Of a DNA stretch of 64,000 nt, positions 16,266-26,018 are shown piece after piece. The position numbers and the translations under genes were made by a program. The notes under the pieces were generated by a model that did no database searches, was not told the origin of the DNA, and saw only the letters and a list, made by a program, of their open reading frames with translations. Position 1 is the stretch's first letter; each line of letters begins with the position of its first letter. The DNA is taken from the NCBI GenBank assembly GCA_036502405.1, contig DASXYP010000049.1, positions 1 to 64,000 on the forward strand. The letters run 5' to 3'. Source of the DNA: Chersky-806 sp036502405 (GTDB lineage: Bacteria > Actinomycetota > Acidimicrobiia > IMCC26256 > JAENVU01).

Positions 16266-18881
16266 TCAGCCGGCGGCGCGCTCGGCCTCGTCCGCCGCGC
16301 GGCGGATGGTCGCGCGAGCCCGGATCCGGAGCGTCCGGAGGGCGTGCGGGCCGACGTCGACGCGCGCGGTTCCCTCGACGAGGGTCACCGCGCCGCCGTC
16401 GGGGGTCTCGTCGAGGCGCACGCTCGTGACGTCGGCGATCGGCACGGCGAACCGGACGGCGGTGTCGACGATCCGTGCGTCGGTGGGGTTGAGCACGCGC
16501 AGGATCATCCCGTCGCCGTCCTCCGCCGGCTTGAGCGCCACCAGCTCGAGCACCCGGGTCTCGAGCGTCACGAGCGGGGTGTCGGACGTCAGGATCGGGT
16601 CGGCCCCGGCCGGCACCGCGCGCAGCCCGAGCTCAGCGGCCCACGCGGCCGCGCCGTCTCCCCCGCCCTCGTGCGCCGGCGCGAGCGTGAGGTCGGCGTG
16701 GATCCCCTCCGGGCACTGCGCGCCGGGCGCCTCGAGCCCCGGCCCCGCCGGGATCGGGCGCGAGACGAGGTCGAGGCGGGCGAGCCAACCGACCGCGCGG
16801 AGCAGCGTGACCGCGATGACGCCGTCCGGGGTGACCTCCGCCTCGGGCAGGCCCGGCGCGCCGACCCGGAGCCCGTTCGCCGCGATCCAGCCCTGCTGCG
16901 GGAACGTGCTCGGCGCCGGGTGCTCCCAGCCCGCGTCGTCGACCGGGTCCGTGGTCCGCGCCGCGGTGTCGAACGTCGTCGCGGCGCGGAACGTCCGCAC
17001 GGGCGCGCCCGTCGGGAAGCGGAGCCGGAGCCGATGGTCGCGCGCCGGGTTCGTGACCTCGACGTGCACGTCGACGCGCTCGACGCCGGGCGCGACCCGC
17101 GCCTCGGTCCGGACCCGGACGGTCACCGTCCCGTCGGTGCGCTCGGACCGGTCGGCCGCCAGGGCGGCCGGGACCGCGAGCTCCCGGTCGACCGTCAGTC
17201 GCTCGATCCCCGACTCGTGCCGGGCCCGGCTCACCGTCACCGAGGTGACCCGCGCGCGATCGGTGTCGCCGATCGGGTCGAAGTCGTAGGTGTCGCCCCG
17301 GTCGCCCTCGTCCTCGAGCGCACCGAGGCCACCGTAGGAGCGGTCGCCGAACCGGACCGTGAACGTGCCGTCGTCCGCCGCAAGGACCTGCACCGACCCC
17401 GTCGAGATGTCACGGCCGTCGTCCATGACCTCGGGCGACGCGGGCCCGGGCGCGAGGTGCACCCGGCGCCAACCGAACGGAGGGATGTCGGCGACGACGA
17501 GCTCGACGTCGAGCGCGGGAAGCTCGTTCAGCATCCGCGCCCGTCCCGGGTCCGTCGACCGCGACAGCCGCGCCGGGCTCCCGTCCGCGGTGTACCCCTC
17601 GGCGCCTCCGAACGTGAGCGGGTGGATGTCCTGGGTCACGTCCGAGATCCGGTAGACGGGAAATCCGTCGAGCGCGACGGTGACGACGTCGGTGCGGGTG
17701 AAGGGCGACGGGTTGTACACCGCGACGTCGAGCTCGGTCGACCACGGCACCCGGCGCTCGGCGCCGAGCCCGGCGAGGCGCTCCAGCACCCTCGCGGTCG
17801 TCTGGTCCGCCAGCTCCTCCGCGGTGTCGAAGCGCGCGGCCATCTGCTCGTGGACGCGATCCTGGGAGCAGCCACAGATCGAGTCGTGGGCCTGGTTCTC
17901 CAGGAGCGCTCGCCACGCCCGGCGCACCGACGGCTGCTCGGAGGGCAGTCCGAAGGCGCGTCCGAGCGCGGTCCAGGGCTCGGCCCAACCGACGAGCGCG
18001 CGCTCCGCGGCGCGGTTGGCGAGCTTGAGGCCGAGGCGCGCCGACCACACGCCGGGCAGCAGGTTCGCGACCTTGCCCCCTACCAGCGCGCCGCGGTGCT
18101 CCTCCCGGCCGTCGGGATCGATCGCGTCGCGCAGGTCGTCGAGCAGACCGCGGGTGACCCGCGCGCCGGTGCGCGCCTCGAGCGCCGCGGCCACCGCGGC
18201 GGTGTTGGTGTCCGGGAGCATGTGGTCGATGCCGTTCATCAGCACCTTCGGGGCCCGCTGCACCCCGGCCATCCGGTCGAGCACGCCGGCCAGACCCTCG
18301 GCCGCGACCTCCGGGTCGTCGGGCAGGCACGCGGCCGAGAAGTACCCGCGGGCGAGGTGGTAGGCCAGCACCTCGCTCCCGTCGGGTGCGCACCAGCGGT
18401 AGATCGGACCCAGGCGTTCGAGCTCGTTGCCGTTCCCGCGCCAGTACACGAACGGGCCGAGGCCGAACCCGGCGAAGAGCTGCGGGAGCTGCGCCGGGTG
18501 CCCGAAGGAGTCCGGCGTGTACGCGACCTGCGACACCGCACCGAGCGCGGACGCGACCCGACGGCCCTCGAGCAGGTTCCGGACGTGGGTCTCGCCGCCC
18601 GGCAGGAGCGAGTCGGGCTGGACGTACCAGGGGCCGACGCCGAGACGACCGCTGCGCACGGCCGCCTCGAGGTCGCCGCGCCGGTCGGGGCGCACGGCGA
18701 GGTAGTCCTCGATGACGATGGACTGGCCGTCGAGCAGGAACTTCCACCCGGGGTCGATCGCCAGCAGCTCGAGCACCCGGTCCACCGTGTCGATCAACCG
18801 GGCCCGGAAGGCCTCGAAGGTGCGGTACCACTCGCGGTCCCAGTGCGTGTGGGAGACGAGCAGGACGTCGGCCGGGCTCAC
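16266..18881 (-). CDS. Alpha-mannosidase, glycoside hydrolase family 38
   Basis: This 871-residue enzyme opens with HTHWDREW (residues 11-18), the GH38 zinc-binding signature. TPDSFGHPAQLPQ near residue 122 carries the nucleophile-region Asp of the family. A middle three-helix region with ENQAHDSICGCSQDRVHEQ (near residue 310) and C-terminal beta domains follow, as in full-length GH38 enzymes. It hydrolyses alpha-mannosides with retention. No signal peptide is present, so it is cytoplasmic. It starts with GTG at 18881, overlapping the TGA of the upstream alpha/beta-hydrolase gene (GTGA), which indicates coupled translation. The pairing with an esterase suggests breakdown of an imported acylated mannoside; that is inference. 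Confidence 0.92.
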   Translation of the reverse strand: MSPADVLLVSHTHWDREWYRTFEAFRARLIDTVDRVLELLAIDPGWKFLLDGQSIVIEDYLAVRPDRRGDLEAAVRSGRLGVGPWYVQPDSLLPGGETHVRNLLEGRRVASALGAVSQVAYTPDSFGHPAQLPQLFAGFGLGPFVYWRGNGNELERLGPIYRWCAPDGSEVLAYHLARGYFSAACLPDDPEVAAEGLAGVLDRMAGVQRAPKVLMNGIDHMLPDTNTAAVAAALEARTGARVTRGLLDDLRDAIDPDGREEHRGALVGGKVANLLPGVWSARLGLKLANRAAERALVGWAEPWTALGRAFGLPSEQPSVRRAWRALLENQAHDSICGCSQDRVHEQMAARFDTAEELADQTTARVLERLAGLGAERRVPWSTELDVAVYNPSPFTRTDVVTVALDGFPVYRISDVTQDIHPLTFGGAEGYTADGSPARLSRSTDPGRARMLNELPALDVELVVADIPPFGWRRVHLAPGPASPEVMDDGRDISTGSVQVLAADDGTFTVRFGDRSYGGLGALEDEGDRGDTYDFDPIGDTDRARVTSVTVSRARHESGIERLTVDRELAVPAALAADRSERTDGTVTVRVRTEARVAPGVERVDVHVEVTNPARDHRLRLRFPTGAPVRTFRAATTFDTAARTTDPVDDAGWEHPAPSTFPQQGWIAANGLRVGAPGLPEAEVTPDGVIAVTLLRAVGWLARLDLVSRPIPAGPGLEAPGAQCPEGIHADLTLAPAHEGGGDGAAAWAAELGLRAVPAGADPILTSDTPLVTLETRVLELVALKPAEDGDGMILRVLNPTDARIVDTAVRFAVPIADVTSVRLDETPDGGAVTLVEGTARVDVGPHALRTLRIRARATIRRAADEAERAAG

Positions 18882-19669
18882 GACCCCGCCGGGCGCGCGA
18901 ACGCACGGGTGGCGAAGTCGACGACGCGAGCCTCGACGTCAGCCCGCTCGTAGTCGAGCGTGGCGACGTGGTAGCTCCGGGCGAGGACCATCTGCTCGAC
19001 CGGGCCGCGCACCCGGGCCGCGAAGCGTGCGCTCGTCTCGGGCGGGACCACGTGGTCCTGGTCGCTCACGATCACGAGCACCGGGCACCGGATCTCGTCG
19101 ACCCGGCGCTGGAGGAGCTCGACGCCGTCGAGCAGCGAGAGGAGCTGCGCGACCGGCACCTCGGGGTACGCCTGCTCGGTCTGGCCGGGCTGGGCGATGT
19201 CGTTGCCGATGGCCGGGATGCGCGTCACGCCCCCGGCCAGCGCGCCATCGAGCCCGGAGCGCACCGCCGGGTCCAGTGGGGCCAGCGCGCCGTTGATCAC
19301 CGCGAGCCCGCGGATCTCGGGATGGTGCGCGGCGAGGCCGGCGGCCAGCGTCGCGCCCATCGAGAGCCCGGCCACGACCACCTGGTCGCAGCGCGCCGCG
19401 AGGTCGTCGTACGCCCGCTCGGCTTCCTCGGACCAGTCGGCGAACGTCGTGGTCGCCATGTCCGCGACCGACGTCCCGTGCCCGGGCAGCCGCGGGAGCT
19501 CCACCGTGAACCCGGCGGCGCCGAGCGCGGACGCCAGGCCGCGCATCGACTGGGGCGACCCGGTGAAGCCGTGGAGCACGAGAACACCGTGGGCTCCACC
19601 GCGTATCGACATCGGCTCCGCACCTTCGAGCACGGCCACGGTGTTGGGGTTCTCAGGCATGAGGACCAT
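18878..19669 (-). CDS. Alpha/beta hydrolase (monoacylglycerol lipase/carboxylesterase type)
   Basis: This 263-residue alpha/beta hydrolase has the oxyanion segment LHGFTGSPQSM, nucleophile elbow GLSMG (near residue 98), acid SDQDHVVP and catalytic histidine SYHVATLD near residue 234, so the triad is complete. LPGHGTS and the overall length match carboxylesterase/thermostable monoacylglycerol lipase (Est30-type) enzymes, which hydrolyse short or medium acyl esters in the cytoplasm. ATG 19669 is used; an in-frame ATG three codons later is also possible. It is the first gene of a two-gene operon with the GH38 mannosidase, with GTGA overlap. Confidence 0.9.
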   Translation of the reverse strand: MVLMPENPNTVAVLEGAEPMSIRGGAHGVLVLHGFTGSPQSMRGLASALGAAGFTVELPRLPGHGTSVADMATTTFADWSEEAERAYDDLAARCDQVVVAGLSMGATLAAGLAAHHPEIRGLAVINGALAPLDPAVRSGLDGALAGGVTRIPAIGNDIAQPGQTEQAYPEVPVAQLLSLLDGVELLQRRVDEIRCPVLVIVSDQDHVVPPETSARFAARVRGPVEQMVLARSYHVATLDYERADVEARVVDFATRAFARPAGS

Positions 19670-19720
19670 GATGCCCGGTCTTCGGCCTCCGCTCCCGCGC
19701 CGCCGCGTCGCGTGGCCCGC

Positions 19721-20545
19721 TCAGCGGAAGAGCAGGAAGTTCACGACGGGGGTCGCGGCCGGGAACACCTCGGTCACCCCCGCGCTGAAGTACCCCGAGT
19801 CGGTCACCAGGGTCTGGCCGGTGATCGCCACCGCGGCGTCGCTGCACAGGAACACGAGCGGGTAGGCCTGCTCCAGCGGCGTCGCCGCCTCGACGCCGAC
19901 CTCGTCCCGGTAGTCGGAGCCGAAGCCGAGCCACATCTCCTCGTTGGCCTGCGCGAGCGGGGTGTCCGTCGGGCCGGGGCAGATCGCGTTGATCCGGATC
20001 CCCTGCTTGAGCAGCGGCATCGCCTCACGTGCGACGTACGCGCAGATCGCCTGCTTGCTCGACATGTAGTCGGCCTTGTTGTGCTCCTGGGCCCATTGTG
20101 CGGCCTCGTCGAAGTCGGTGATGTCCAGGTACTCGTTCAGGACCGGGAGGTTCGGCTCCCAGCCGAGGCCCGCCGCCGACGAGATGAACCCGATCGACGC
20201 GCCGCGGCCGAGGTGACCGCGCTCGATCAGCCGGTCGATCAGGTAGCGGTGCCCGATGAAGTTGATCTTCTCGAGGTTCGGGGTGCCGTCGGCGACCCCG
20301 GCGCACGAGAACACTGCGTGGACGGGCCCGCCGCACTCTTCGAGCGCGGCGTCGATCGACGCCTGCTCGCCGAGGTTGACGTGGATCGCCTTCGCGCCCG
20401 CGAGGTTGACCTCGGCGAAGTCCATGACCACGACCTCGGCCCCGGCGTCCTGCACCAGCTCCGCGACCGCCGCACCCATCCCCGTGGCACCACCGACGAC
20501 GAGGACCCGCTTGCCGTCGTACCGAAAGGCGCTGAACAGTGTCAT
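19721..20545 (-). CDS. SDR family oxidoreductase (3-alpha-hydroxysteroid dehydrogenase-like)
   Basis: This 274-residue short-chain dehydrogenase has cofactor motif GGATGMG near residue 18, a VFSCAG segment in place of NNAG, catalytic Ser in FISSAAG and YMSSK with the Tyr/Lys pair. Between the Ser and Tyr lies an insertion of about 30 residues (NEYLDITDFDEAAQWAQEH), a layout seen in 3-alpha-hydroxysteroid/carbonyl reductase-like SDRs. The reaction is an NAD(P)-linked alcohol/ketone interconversion on an unknown substrate. The ATG has GGAG 8-11 nt upstream. It is divergent from the hydantoinase-type operon over 44 bases, so joint control is possible. Confidence 0.88.
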   Translation of the reverse strand: MTLFSAFRYDGKRVLVVGGATGMGAAVAELVQDAGAEVVVMDFAEVNLAGAKAIHVNLGEQASIDAALEECGGPVHAVFSCAGVADGTPNLEKINFIGHRYLIDRLIERGHLGRGASIGFISSAAGLGWEPNLPVLNEYLDITDFDEAAQWAQEHNKADYMSSKQAICAYVAREAMPLLKQGIRINAICPGPTDTPLAQANEEMWLGFGSDYRDEVGVEAATPLEQAYPLVFLCSDAAVAITGQTLVTDSGYFSAGVTEVFPAATPVVNFLLFR

Positions 20546-20577
20546 GTCGTCATCTCCTTGTGGCCGGAAACCGAAAC

Positions 20578-20583
20578 TAGTCT
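20578..20583 (+). promoter_or_regulatory. Predicted -10 box of the hydantoinase-type operon (leaderless)
   Basis: TAGTCT lies 6 nt before the ATG at 20590. No ribosome site is present between it and the start, consistent with leaderless translation. Confidence 0.5.
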
Positions 20584-20589
20584 CACCTC

Positions 20590-22368
20590 ATGGACCGGGG
20601 CACAACCACGGCGGAGGGCTACGACGCGGTCACCGCCGAGGTCATCCGGTCGCGGATGGAGACGGTCTGCTTCGAGATGGCGACGTTCGTCTCGCGCACC
20701 GCGACCACGCCGATCCTGAACCAGTCGAACGAGCGCAACGCGACGATCCTCGACGGCCGGGGACGCCTCGCCGCCCTCTCCGTTGGCATCCCGCAGTTCA
20801 TGCTCTCGTCGACCTTGCCGGTGCGGTTCTGCCTGGAGTTCCTCGAGGGCGAGCTGTACCCCGGCGACGTGCTCGTCGCGAACGACCCCTACACCGGTGG
20901 CGGCCACCTCCCGGACTTCAACGTCTTCTCGCCGGTCTTCTCCCCCGACGGCGAGGTGCTGCTCGTCGCCTCGATCCAGTGCCACCACGGGGACACCGGC
21001 GGCGCGCTGGCGGGCGGCTACAACGTCCACGCGAAGGACATCTGGTCCGAAGGCACGCGCTACCCGTTGCTGAAGATCGTCGAGCGCGGCCGCGAGCGAC
21101 GCGACGTCATCCTGACGATGCGGGCCAACAACCGCCTCGCCGGGTTCGTCGGCGACCTGCGGGCACAGGTCGGCGCCGCGCAGCTCGGTGCGCAGCACCT
21201 CGACGAGCTGGTGGCGGCGTACGGCGCCGACGCGGTCCGAGACGCGGTCGACACCACGATCGAGGACACGCGGCGGCGGTTCCGCGCCGAGATCGCCGAG
21301 TGGCCGGACGGCACCTACGAGGCGGACGTGTACGTCGACTCGGATCCGGCCGGGAACACCGACATCCACGTCCACGTCGCGATCACGGTGGCGGGCGACC
21401 AGATCGTCGTCGACTTCGCCGGCTCGGACGAGCGTCCGGAGCTGAACGCCTGGTCGACGTTCGGCAACACCCGGGGCTACACCATCGCCCAGCTCGCGAG
21501 CCTGGTGGACCCGAGCATCCCGAAGAACGAAGGCTTCTTCGACTGCATCGACCTCCGCATCCCCGAGGGCAGCTGCCTGAACCCGACCGTCGGGAAGCCG
21601 GTCAGCGCCGGCACCCACCATCCCGGGGTCGAGGTCGCGGACGCGATCGCCATCGCGATGAGCCGGATCATCCCGGACCGCTGCGCGCCGCAGACGTACA
21701 AGTACGGCAGCCCCCGTCAGATGTGGGGCGCGAAGGACCCGCGCAGCGGGAAGTCGTTCTTCGACCACGGCGGCGAGGTCAACGCCGGGTGGGTGAACGC
21801 CGTGCGCGACGTCGACGGTTGGGGGGCGCTGGTCGCGTCCAACGGCAACCTCATCAAGGCGTCGGCCGAGATCAACGAGGCGCTCTTCCCCCACATCCTC
21901 CGGGGCCGGGACTACCGCACGGACTCGGGCGGTGCAGGCGAGTGGCGCGGCGGGTGCGGCAGCCACTTCGTGAAGGAGGTGCGCACCCCCACCGACGTGA
22001 ACCAGTACGTCGTGAACCAGCGCCACCTCCACCCGGGCATCGCCGGCGGGCGCGACGGCGCACCCGATCGCTGCATCATCAGCGAGGGTACGGACCGGGC
22101 CCGGGTCGTCGCCCCCTCGGTGACCGAGGTGCGGATGGAGACCGGCGACCGCCTGGTCTACGACTTCGGGGGAGGTGGCGGGTGGGGCGACCCGCTCGAC
22201 CGGGACCCGCAGTCCGTGCTCGAGGACGTCTGGGACGAGTACGTCTCGGTCGAGGCGGCGCACGACGACTACGGCGTCGTGATCACAGGTTCGCTCGAGG
22301 CGATGACGCTCGCGCTCGACCAGGGTGCGACGGAGGTCCGCCGCGCCGAACGTCGCGCCACCCCATGA
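20590..22368 (+). CDS. Hydantoinase B/oxoprolinase family protein
   Basis: The 592-residue protein matches the HyuB/oxoprolinase-B/acetone carboxylase alpha family. It starts with a region containing NQSNERNATILDGRGRL and then AILNDPY-like ANDPYTGGGHLPDFN, with IQCHHGDTGGALAGGYN and GEGTRYPLLKI-like EGTRYPLLKI. Its length fits ordinary HyuB subunits (550-600 residues). With HyuA it forms an ATP-dependent enzyme that opens cyclic amides such as N-methylhydantoin or 5-oxoproline, or carboxylates ketones; the actual substrate is not fixed by sequence. Its stop overlaps the HyuA start (ATGA at 22365-22368). This is the first gene of a four-gene operon with a probable leaderless mRNA. Confidence 0.9.
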   Translation: MDRGTTTAEGYDAVTAEVIRSRMETVCFEMATFVSRTATTPILNQSNERNATILDGRGRLAALSVGIPQFMLSSTLPVRFCLEFLEGELYPGDVLVANDPYTGGGHLPDFNVFSPVFSPDGEVLLVASIQCHHGDTGGALAGGYNVHAKDIWSEGTRYPLLKIVERGRERRDVILTMRANNRLAGFVGDLRAQVGAAQLGAQHLDELVAAYGADAVRDAVDTTIEDTRRRFRAEIAEWPDGTYEADVYVDSDPAGNTDIHVHVAITVAGDQIVVDFAGSDERPELNAWSTFGNTRGYTIAQLASLVDPSIPKNEGFFDCIDLRIPEGSCLNPTVGKPVSAGTHHPGVEVADAIAIAMSRIIPDRCAPQTYKYGSPRQMWGAKDPRSGKSFFDHGGEVNAGWVNAVRDVDGWGALVASNGNLIKASAEINEALFPHILRGRDYRTDSGGAGEWRGGCGSHFVKEVRTPTDVNQYVVNQRHLHPGIAGGRDGAPDRCIISEGTDRARVVAPSVTEVRMETGDRLVYDFGGGGGWGDPLDRDPQSVLEDVWDEYVSVEAAHDDYGVVITGSLEAMTLALDQGATEVRRAERRATP

Positions 22369-24458
22369 CCGGGGTGAAGGCCGAACCCTCCTCCCTCACC
22401 TACCGGATCGGCGTTGACGTGGGCGGGACCTTCACCGACGTCGTGGCGATCCGCTCCGACGGCGTGATCGTCCTCGAGAAGACCCCCACGACGCCGGCTG
22501 ACCAGTCGGACGGCGTGCTCGACGGCATCGCGCGCATCGCCGCGGCCGAGGGCTTGGGCTCGACCGAGGCGGTGCTCGCCCTGACCACGTCGATCGTGCA
22601 CGGGACGACGACCGGCGACAACACGATGATCCAGATGACCGGCGCGCCGACGGGGCTGCTCGTCACCACGGGGTTCCGGGACGAGATCGAGATGCGCCGT
22701 TGCTACAAGGAGGACATCTGGGACCCGGGGCTCGGGCCGCCGGAGCCGATCGCGAAGCGTCGGGTCCGCCTCGAGATCGACGAGCGGATGACGGCCGAAG
22801 GCGAGGTCGACACCCCGCTCGACGAGGACGGTGTGCGCGCCGCGGCGCGCCGTCTGCGCGCGTTCGGCGTCACCTCGATCGCGATCGTGTTCCTCCACTC
22901 GTACCTGAACCCGATCCACGAGCTGCGAGCCCGCGAGCTGGTGCTCGAAGAGCACCCCGACGTCGAGCTCGTCTCGCTCTCGCACGAGGTGTACCCGAAG
23001 CCGCCCGAGTTCGAGCGGACGTCGACCACCCTCGTGAACGCGTACGTCGGGCCGCCGATCGTCCGCTACCTCGGCCGGCTGGAACAGCGGCTGCGCGACG
23101 CGGGCTACCAGCACGAGCTCCTCGTCGCGACGTCGGCCGGCGGGGTGGCCACACCCGACGCGATCGGGAGGCTCGCGGTCGCGACGATCGGGTCGGGACC
23201 GACCGGTGGCGTCGTGGCCGCGGGCCGGGCCAGCGTCGACGCGGGGCTCGATGACGTCGTGAGCGTCGACATGGGCGGCACCAGCTACGACGTGTGCCTG
23301 ATCCGGGGTGGTCGCCCCGAGCTCAACAGCGACTGGAACTGGCGCCACCGCTACTGCATCGCGCTGCCGATGGTGGACATCCATGCCGTCGGCGCCGGTG
23401 GGGGGTCCATCGTCCACGCCGACGGCACCCGGCTGCTCGTCGGGCCCCAGTCGGCCGGCTCGGAGCCGGGACCCGCCTGCTACGACCGGGGTGGGACCGC
23501 GGCGACCGTGACGGACGCGGACCTGGTGCTCGGGCGCCTCGACCCGGAGCGCTTCTGGGGCGGCCGCGCCGCGCTCGACGTGTCCAGGGCGCGCGCCGCG
23601 CTGGAAGCGGTCGGGCGGCCGCTCGGGCTCGACGCCGACGAGACCGCGGTCGCGGCCACGCGAGTCGTCGACGCGTTCATGACCGACGCGGTTCGCCGAG
23701 TCCTCTCCTTGGCCGGGGTCGACCCGCGCCGCGTCGACCTGTGCGCGTTCGGCGGGATGGGCGCACTGCACGCGACGGCGCAGGCCGCCGCGCTCGGGGT
23801 GCAGCGCGTGCTCGTCCCGCGCGCCGCGCCGGGCTTCTCCGCGCTCGGACTGGTCTCCGCCGACCACCTCGTCGACCTCACGCGCGGCCTCATCGCCGAC
23901 TGGCGCGAGATCGACGTCGACCAGCTGCACGCGCTCGGCTGCGAGCTCGAAGCGACCGCGCGGGTCCAGCTCGACCGCGCCGACGTCCCGCGCGACCGGC
24001 AGGTCCTCGACTTCGCGCTCAACCTCGTCTACCCGGGGCAGACGTTCGACCATCCGATGCCGCTCTCGTTCTCGTCGGACGAACCGTTGACCCGTGCCGA
24101 CGTCGAGGCGTGCGTCGAGGCGTTCCACCGCGAGAACGAGGCCGCCCGGCTCATCGAGGCGCGGGCCCAGGAGCCCATGGTGCGAGGCATCCGCCTCACC
24201 GCGACCGGGCTCGTCGACCGCCCCGCCGAAGCGCAGCTCACGGCCGTCGGCGAGCACGCGCCGCGGGCGCGGCGGCGCGTGCACACCGGTGACGCGTGGC
24301 ACGACGACGTACCCGTCCACGATGGGAGTGGGCTCGCACCCGGTCCGGCGATCGACGGCCCCGCGCTGGTCGAGTACCCGTTCACCACCCTGCTGCTGCG
24401 CGCCGGCGACTCGGCCACGGTCCTTCCCAACGGCGACGTGCTGGTGACCGTCGCGTGA
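22365..24458 (+). CDS. Hydantoinase A/oxoprolinase family protein
   Basis: The 697-residue ATP-binding subunit starts TYRIGVDVGGTFTDVVAI, the actin-like phosphate loop of HyuA. It continues with TSIVHGTTTGDNTMIQ, SVDMGGTSYDVCLI and the second half-site GGMGALHATAQAAALG. These are the ASKHA-fold motifs that phosphorylate the substrate amide or ketone before hydrolysis or carboxylation by HyuB. The ATG overlaps the HyuB stop, and its own TGA overlaps the GTG of the downstream lipoprotein (GTGA at 24455-24458). It is slightly longer than bacterial HyuA (about 690) and shorter than fused oxoprolinases, so A and B are separate polypeptides. Confidence 0.92.
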   Translation: MTGVKAEPSSLTYRIGVDVGGTFTDVVAIRSDGVIVLEKTPTTPADQSDGVLDGIARIAAAEGLGSTEAVLALTTSIVHGTTTGDNTMIQMTGAPTGLLVTTGFRDEIEMRRCYKEDIWDPGLGPPEPIAKRRVRLEIDERMTAEGEVDTPLDEDGVRAAARRLRAFGVTSIAIVFLHSYLNPIHELRARELVLEEHPDVELVSLSHEVYPKPPEFERTSTTLVNAYVGPPIVRYLGRLEQRLRDAGYQHELLVATSAGGVATPDAIGRLAVATIGSGPTGGVVAAGRASVDAGLDDVVSVDMGGTSYDVCLIRGGRPELNSDWNWRHRYCIALPMVDIHAVGAGGGSIVHADGTRLLVGPQSAGSEPGPACYDRGGTAATVTDADLVLGRLDPERFWGGRAALDVSRARAALEAVGRPLGLDADETAVAATRVVDAFMTDAVRRVLSLAGVDPRRVDLCAFGGMGALHATAQAAALGVQRVLVPRAAPGFSALGLVSADHLVDLTRGLIADWREIDVDQLHALGCELEATARVQLDRADVPRDRQVLDFALNLVYPGQTFDHPMPLSFSSDEPLTRADVEACVEAFHRENEAARLIEARAQEPMVRGIRLTATGLVDRPAEAQLTAVGEHAPRARRRVHTGDAWHDDVPVHDGSGLAPGPAIDGPALVEYPFTTLLLRAGDSATVLPNGDVLVTVA

Positions 24459-26011
24459 AGCGGTGGGTTGCGCTCATCCTGGGCGCGTCATTGCTGGCCG
24501 CCGCGTGCCAGTCCGGGAGCTCCGGCGACGCCACATCAAGAACGTCCGCGCGCGACGCTCGGGCGACCGTCCCCACCGCGCCCGCCGGCGCTCCGCCCGA
24601 GGTCGCGAAGGCGCAGCGCGACTGGCCCCTCCCCGGCCACGACTACTCGAACAGCCGGGCGACCACGACGTCGCGGATCACGAAGGCGAACGTCGGCAGC
24701 CTGAAGGTCGCCTGGCGCGCGCAACCCCAGGGCCTCGGGTCCCTGACCACGTCGCCCCTCGTGCTCGGCGACACGGTGTACCTCGAAGACGGCGCCGGAG
24801 CGGTCTTCGCGCTCGATCGGGCGACGGGTGACGTCCGCTGGAAGAGCAAGTCGACGGGGTTCAACATCGGCCCGTTCGGCGTGGCCGTGGGTGCCGGGCG
24901 GGTGTACGCCGTGCGCGGGTCCGACGGAGTCGTCGCGCTCGACGAGCGCACCGGCGAGCAGGTCTGGGAGCGCACGCTGTCGCCGGACAAGACCACCGGC
25001 ATCGACATCCAGCCGCAGGTCTTCGGCGGCCAGGTCTTCGTGTCCACGGTGCCGATCAGCGTCGGTGGCATCTACATCGGCGGTGATCACGGCGTCGTGT
25101 ACGCGCTCGACGCGCGGACGGGCAAGGTGCACTGGACGTTCGACACCGTCGACTCGGCCGACCAGTGGGGCAATCCTGCGGTGAACTCCGGCGGGGGCGC
25201 CTGGTACCCGCTGGCGATCGACGCCAAGCGCGGCGTCACGTACGCCGGGATCGCGAACCCGGCGCCGTTCCCCGGCACCCCCGAGTTCCCCAACGGGTCC
25301 AGCCGGCCGGGCCCGAACCTCTACACCGACTCGATCGTCGCGCTCGATCTCGCCACCGGGAAGCTCCGCTGGTTCCAGCAGGTGACCCAGCACGACATCT
25401 TCGACCGCGACCAGGTGCACGCCATGGTCGCCCACCTGGCCGACGGCACCGACGTCGTCGTGAGCGCCGGCAAGTCGGGGGTGGTGCTCGGCATCGAGCC
25501 CGACACCGGCAAGGTGCTGTGGCGCACACCCGTCGGTCACCACGAGAACGACACGCTGACGACGCTCGCGGGCCCGACCGAGGTCGCGCCGGGAACCTAC
25601 GGCGGAGTGCTCACGCCGCCCGCGAACATCGACGGCACGGTCTACCTCCCCGTCGTGAACGCACCGGTGACCCTGAAGCCGAACGCGACCGCGTACTTCG
25701 GAGCCGACGTCTCGACGGGCAACGGCGAGATCGATGCCGTCGATGCGCGCACCGGCCACGTGCAGTGGACCCGGACGCTGCCGGGCAACCCGCTCGGGGG
25801 GACGACCGTCGTCAACGACCTCGTGCTCACGGCGCTGGTCGACGGGACGATGGTGGCGCTCGACCGCCGGAACGGGCACGTGGTGTGGAAGTACCAGGCC
25901 GGCGGGAGCATCAACGGTTGGATGTCGGTGGCCGGCGACACGATCGTCGTCCCGGTCGGTGGCACCAAGCCGCCGTCCGTGCTCGCCCTCTCGCTCCCGG
26001 GCTCGGGGTAG
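24455..26011 (+). CDS. PQQ-dependent dehydrogenase-like beta-propeller lipoprotein
   Basis: This 518-residue protein has a signal peptide and lipobox LLAAAC (Cys18), then a beta-propeller with repeated AxDxxTGxxxW motifs (ALDRATGDVRW, ALDERTGEQVW, ALDARTGKVHW, ALDLATGKLRW, AVDARTGHVQW). DWPLPGHDYSNSR and VTQHDIFDRDQ match conserved positions of PQQ-dependent alcohol dehydrogenases; the second includes the Asp region used in catalysis. It should sit on the outer membrane-leaflet face and may oxidise an alcohol with PQQ, though no c-type haem motif (CxxCH) is present. Translation is coupled to the HyuA gene by GTGA overlap, an unusual partner for hydantoinase subunits. A purely structural PQQ-like propeller cannot be excluded. 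Confidence 0.82.
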   Translation: MKRWVALILGASLLAAACQSGSSGDATSRTSARDARATVPTAPAGAPPEVAKAQRDWPLPGHDYSNSRATTTSRITKANVGSLKVAWRAQPQGLGSLTTSPLVLGDTVYLEDGAGAVFALDRATGDVRWKSKSTGFNIGPFGVAVGAGRVYAVRGSDGVVALDERTGEQVWERTLSPDKTTGIDIQPQVFGGQVFVSTVPISVGGIYIGGDHGVVYALDARTGKVHWTFDTVDSADQWGNPAVNSGGGAWYPLAIDAKRGVTYAGIANPAPFPGTPEFPNGSSRPGPNLYTDSIVALDLATGKLRWFQQVTQHDIFDRDQVHAMVAHLADGTDVVVSAGKSGVVLGIEPDTGKVLWRTPVGHHENDTLTTLAGPTEVAPGTYGGVLTPPANIDGTVYLPVVNAPVTLKPNATAYFGADVSTGNGEIDAVDARTGHVQWTRTLPGNPLGGTTVVNDLVLTALVDGTMVALDRRNGHVVWKYQAGGSINGWMSVAGDTIVVPVGGTKPPSVLALSLPGSG

Positions 26012-26018
26012 CCGGCGC

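Noticed and set aside
16140..18953. A 937-codon plus-strand frame
   Set aside because: It is antisense to the GH38 mannosidase, which has complete catalytic motifs.
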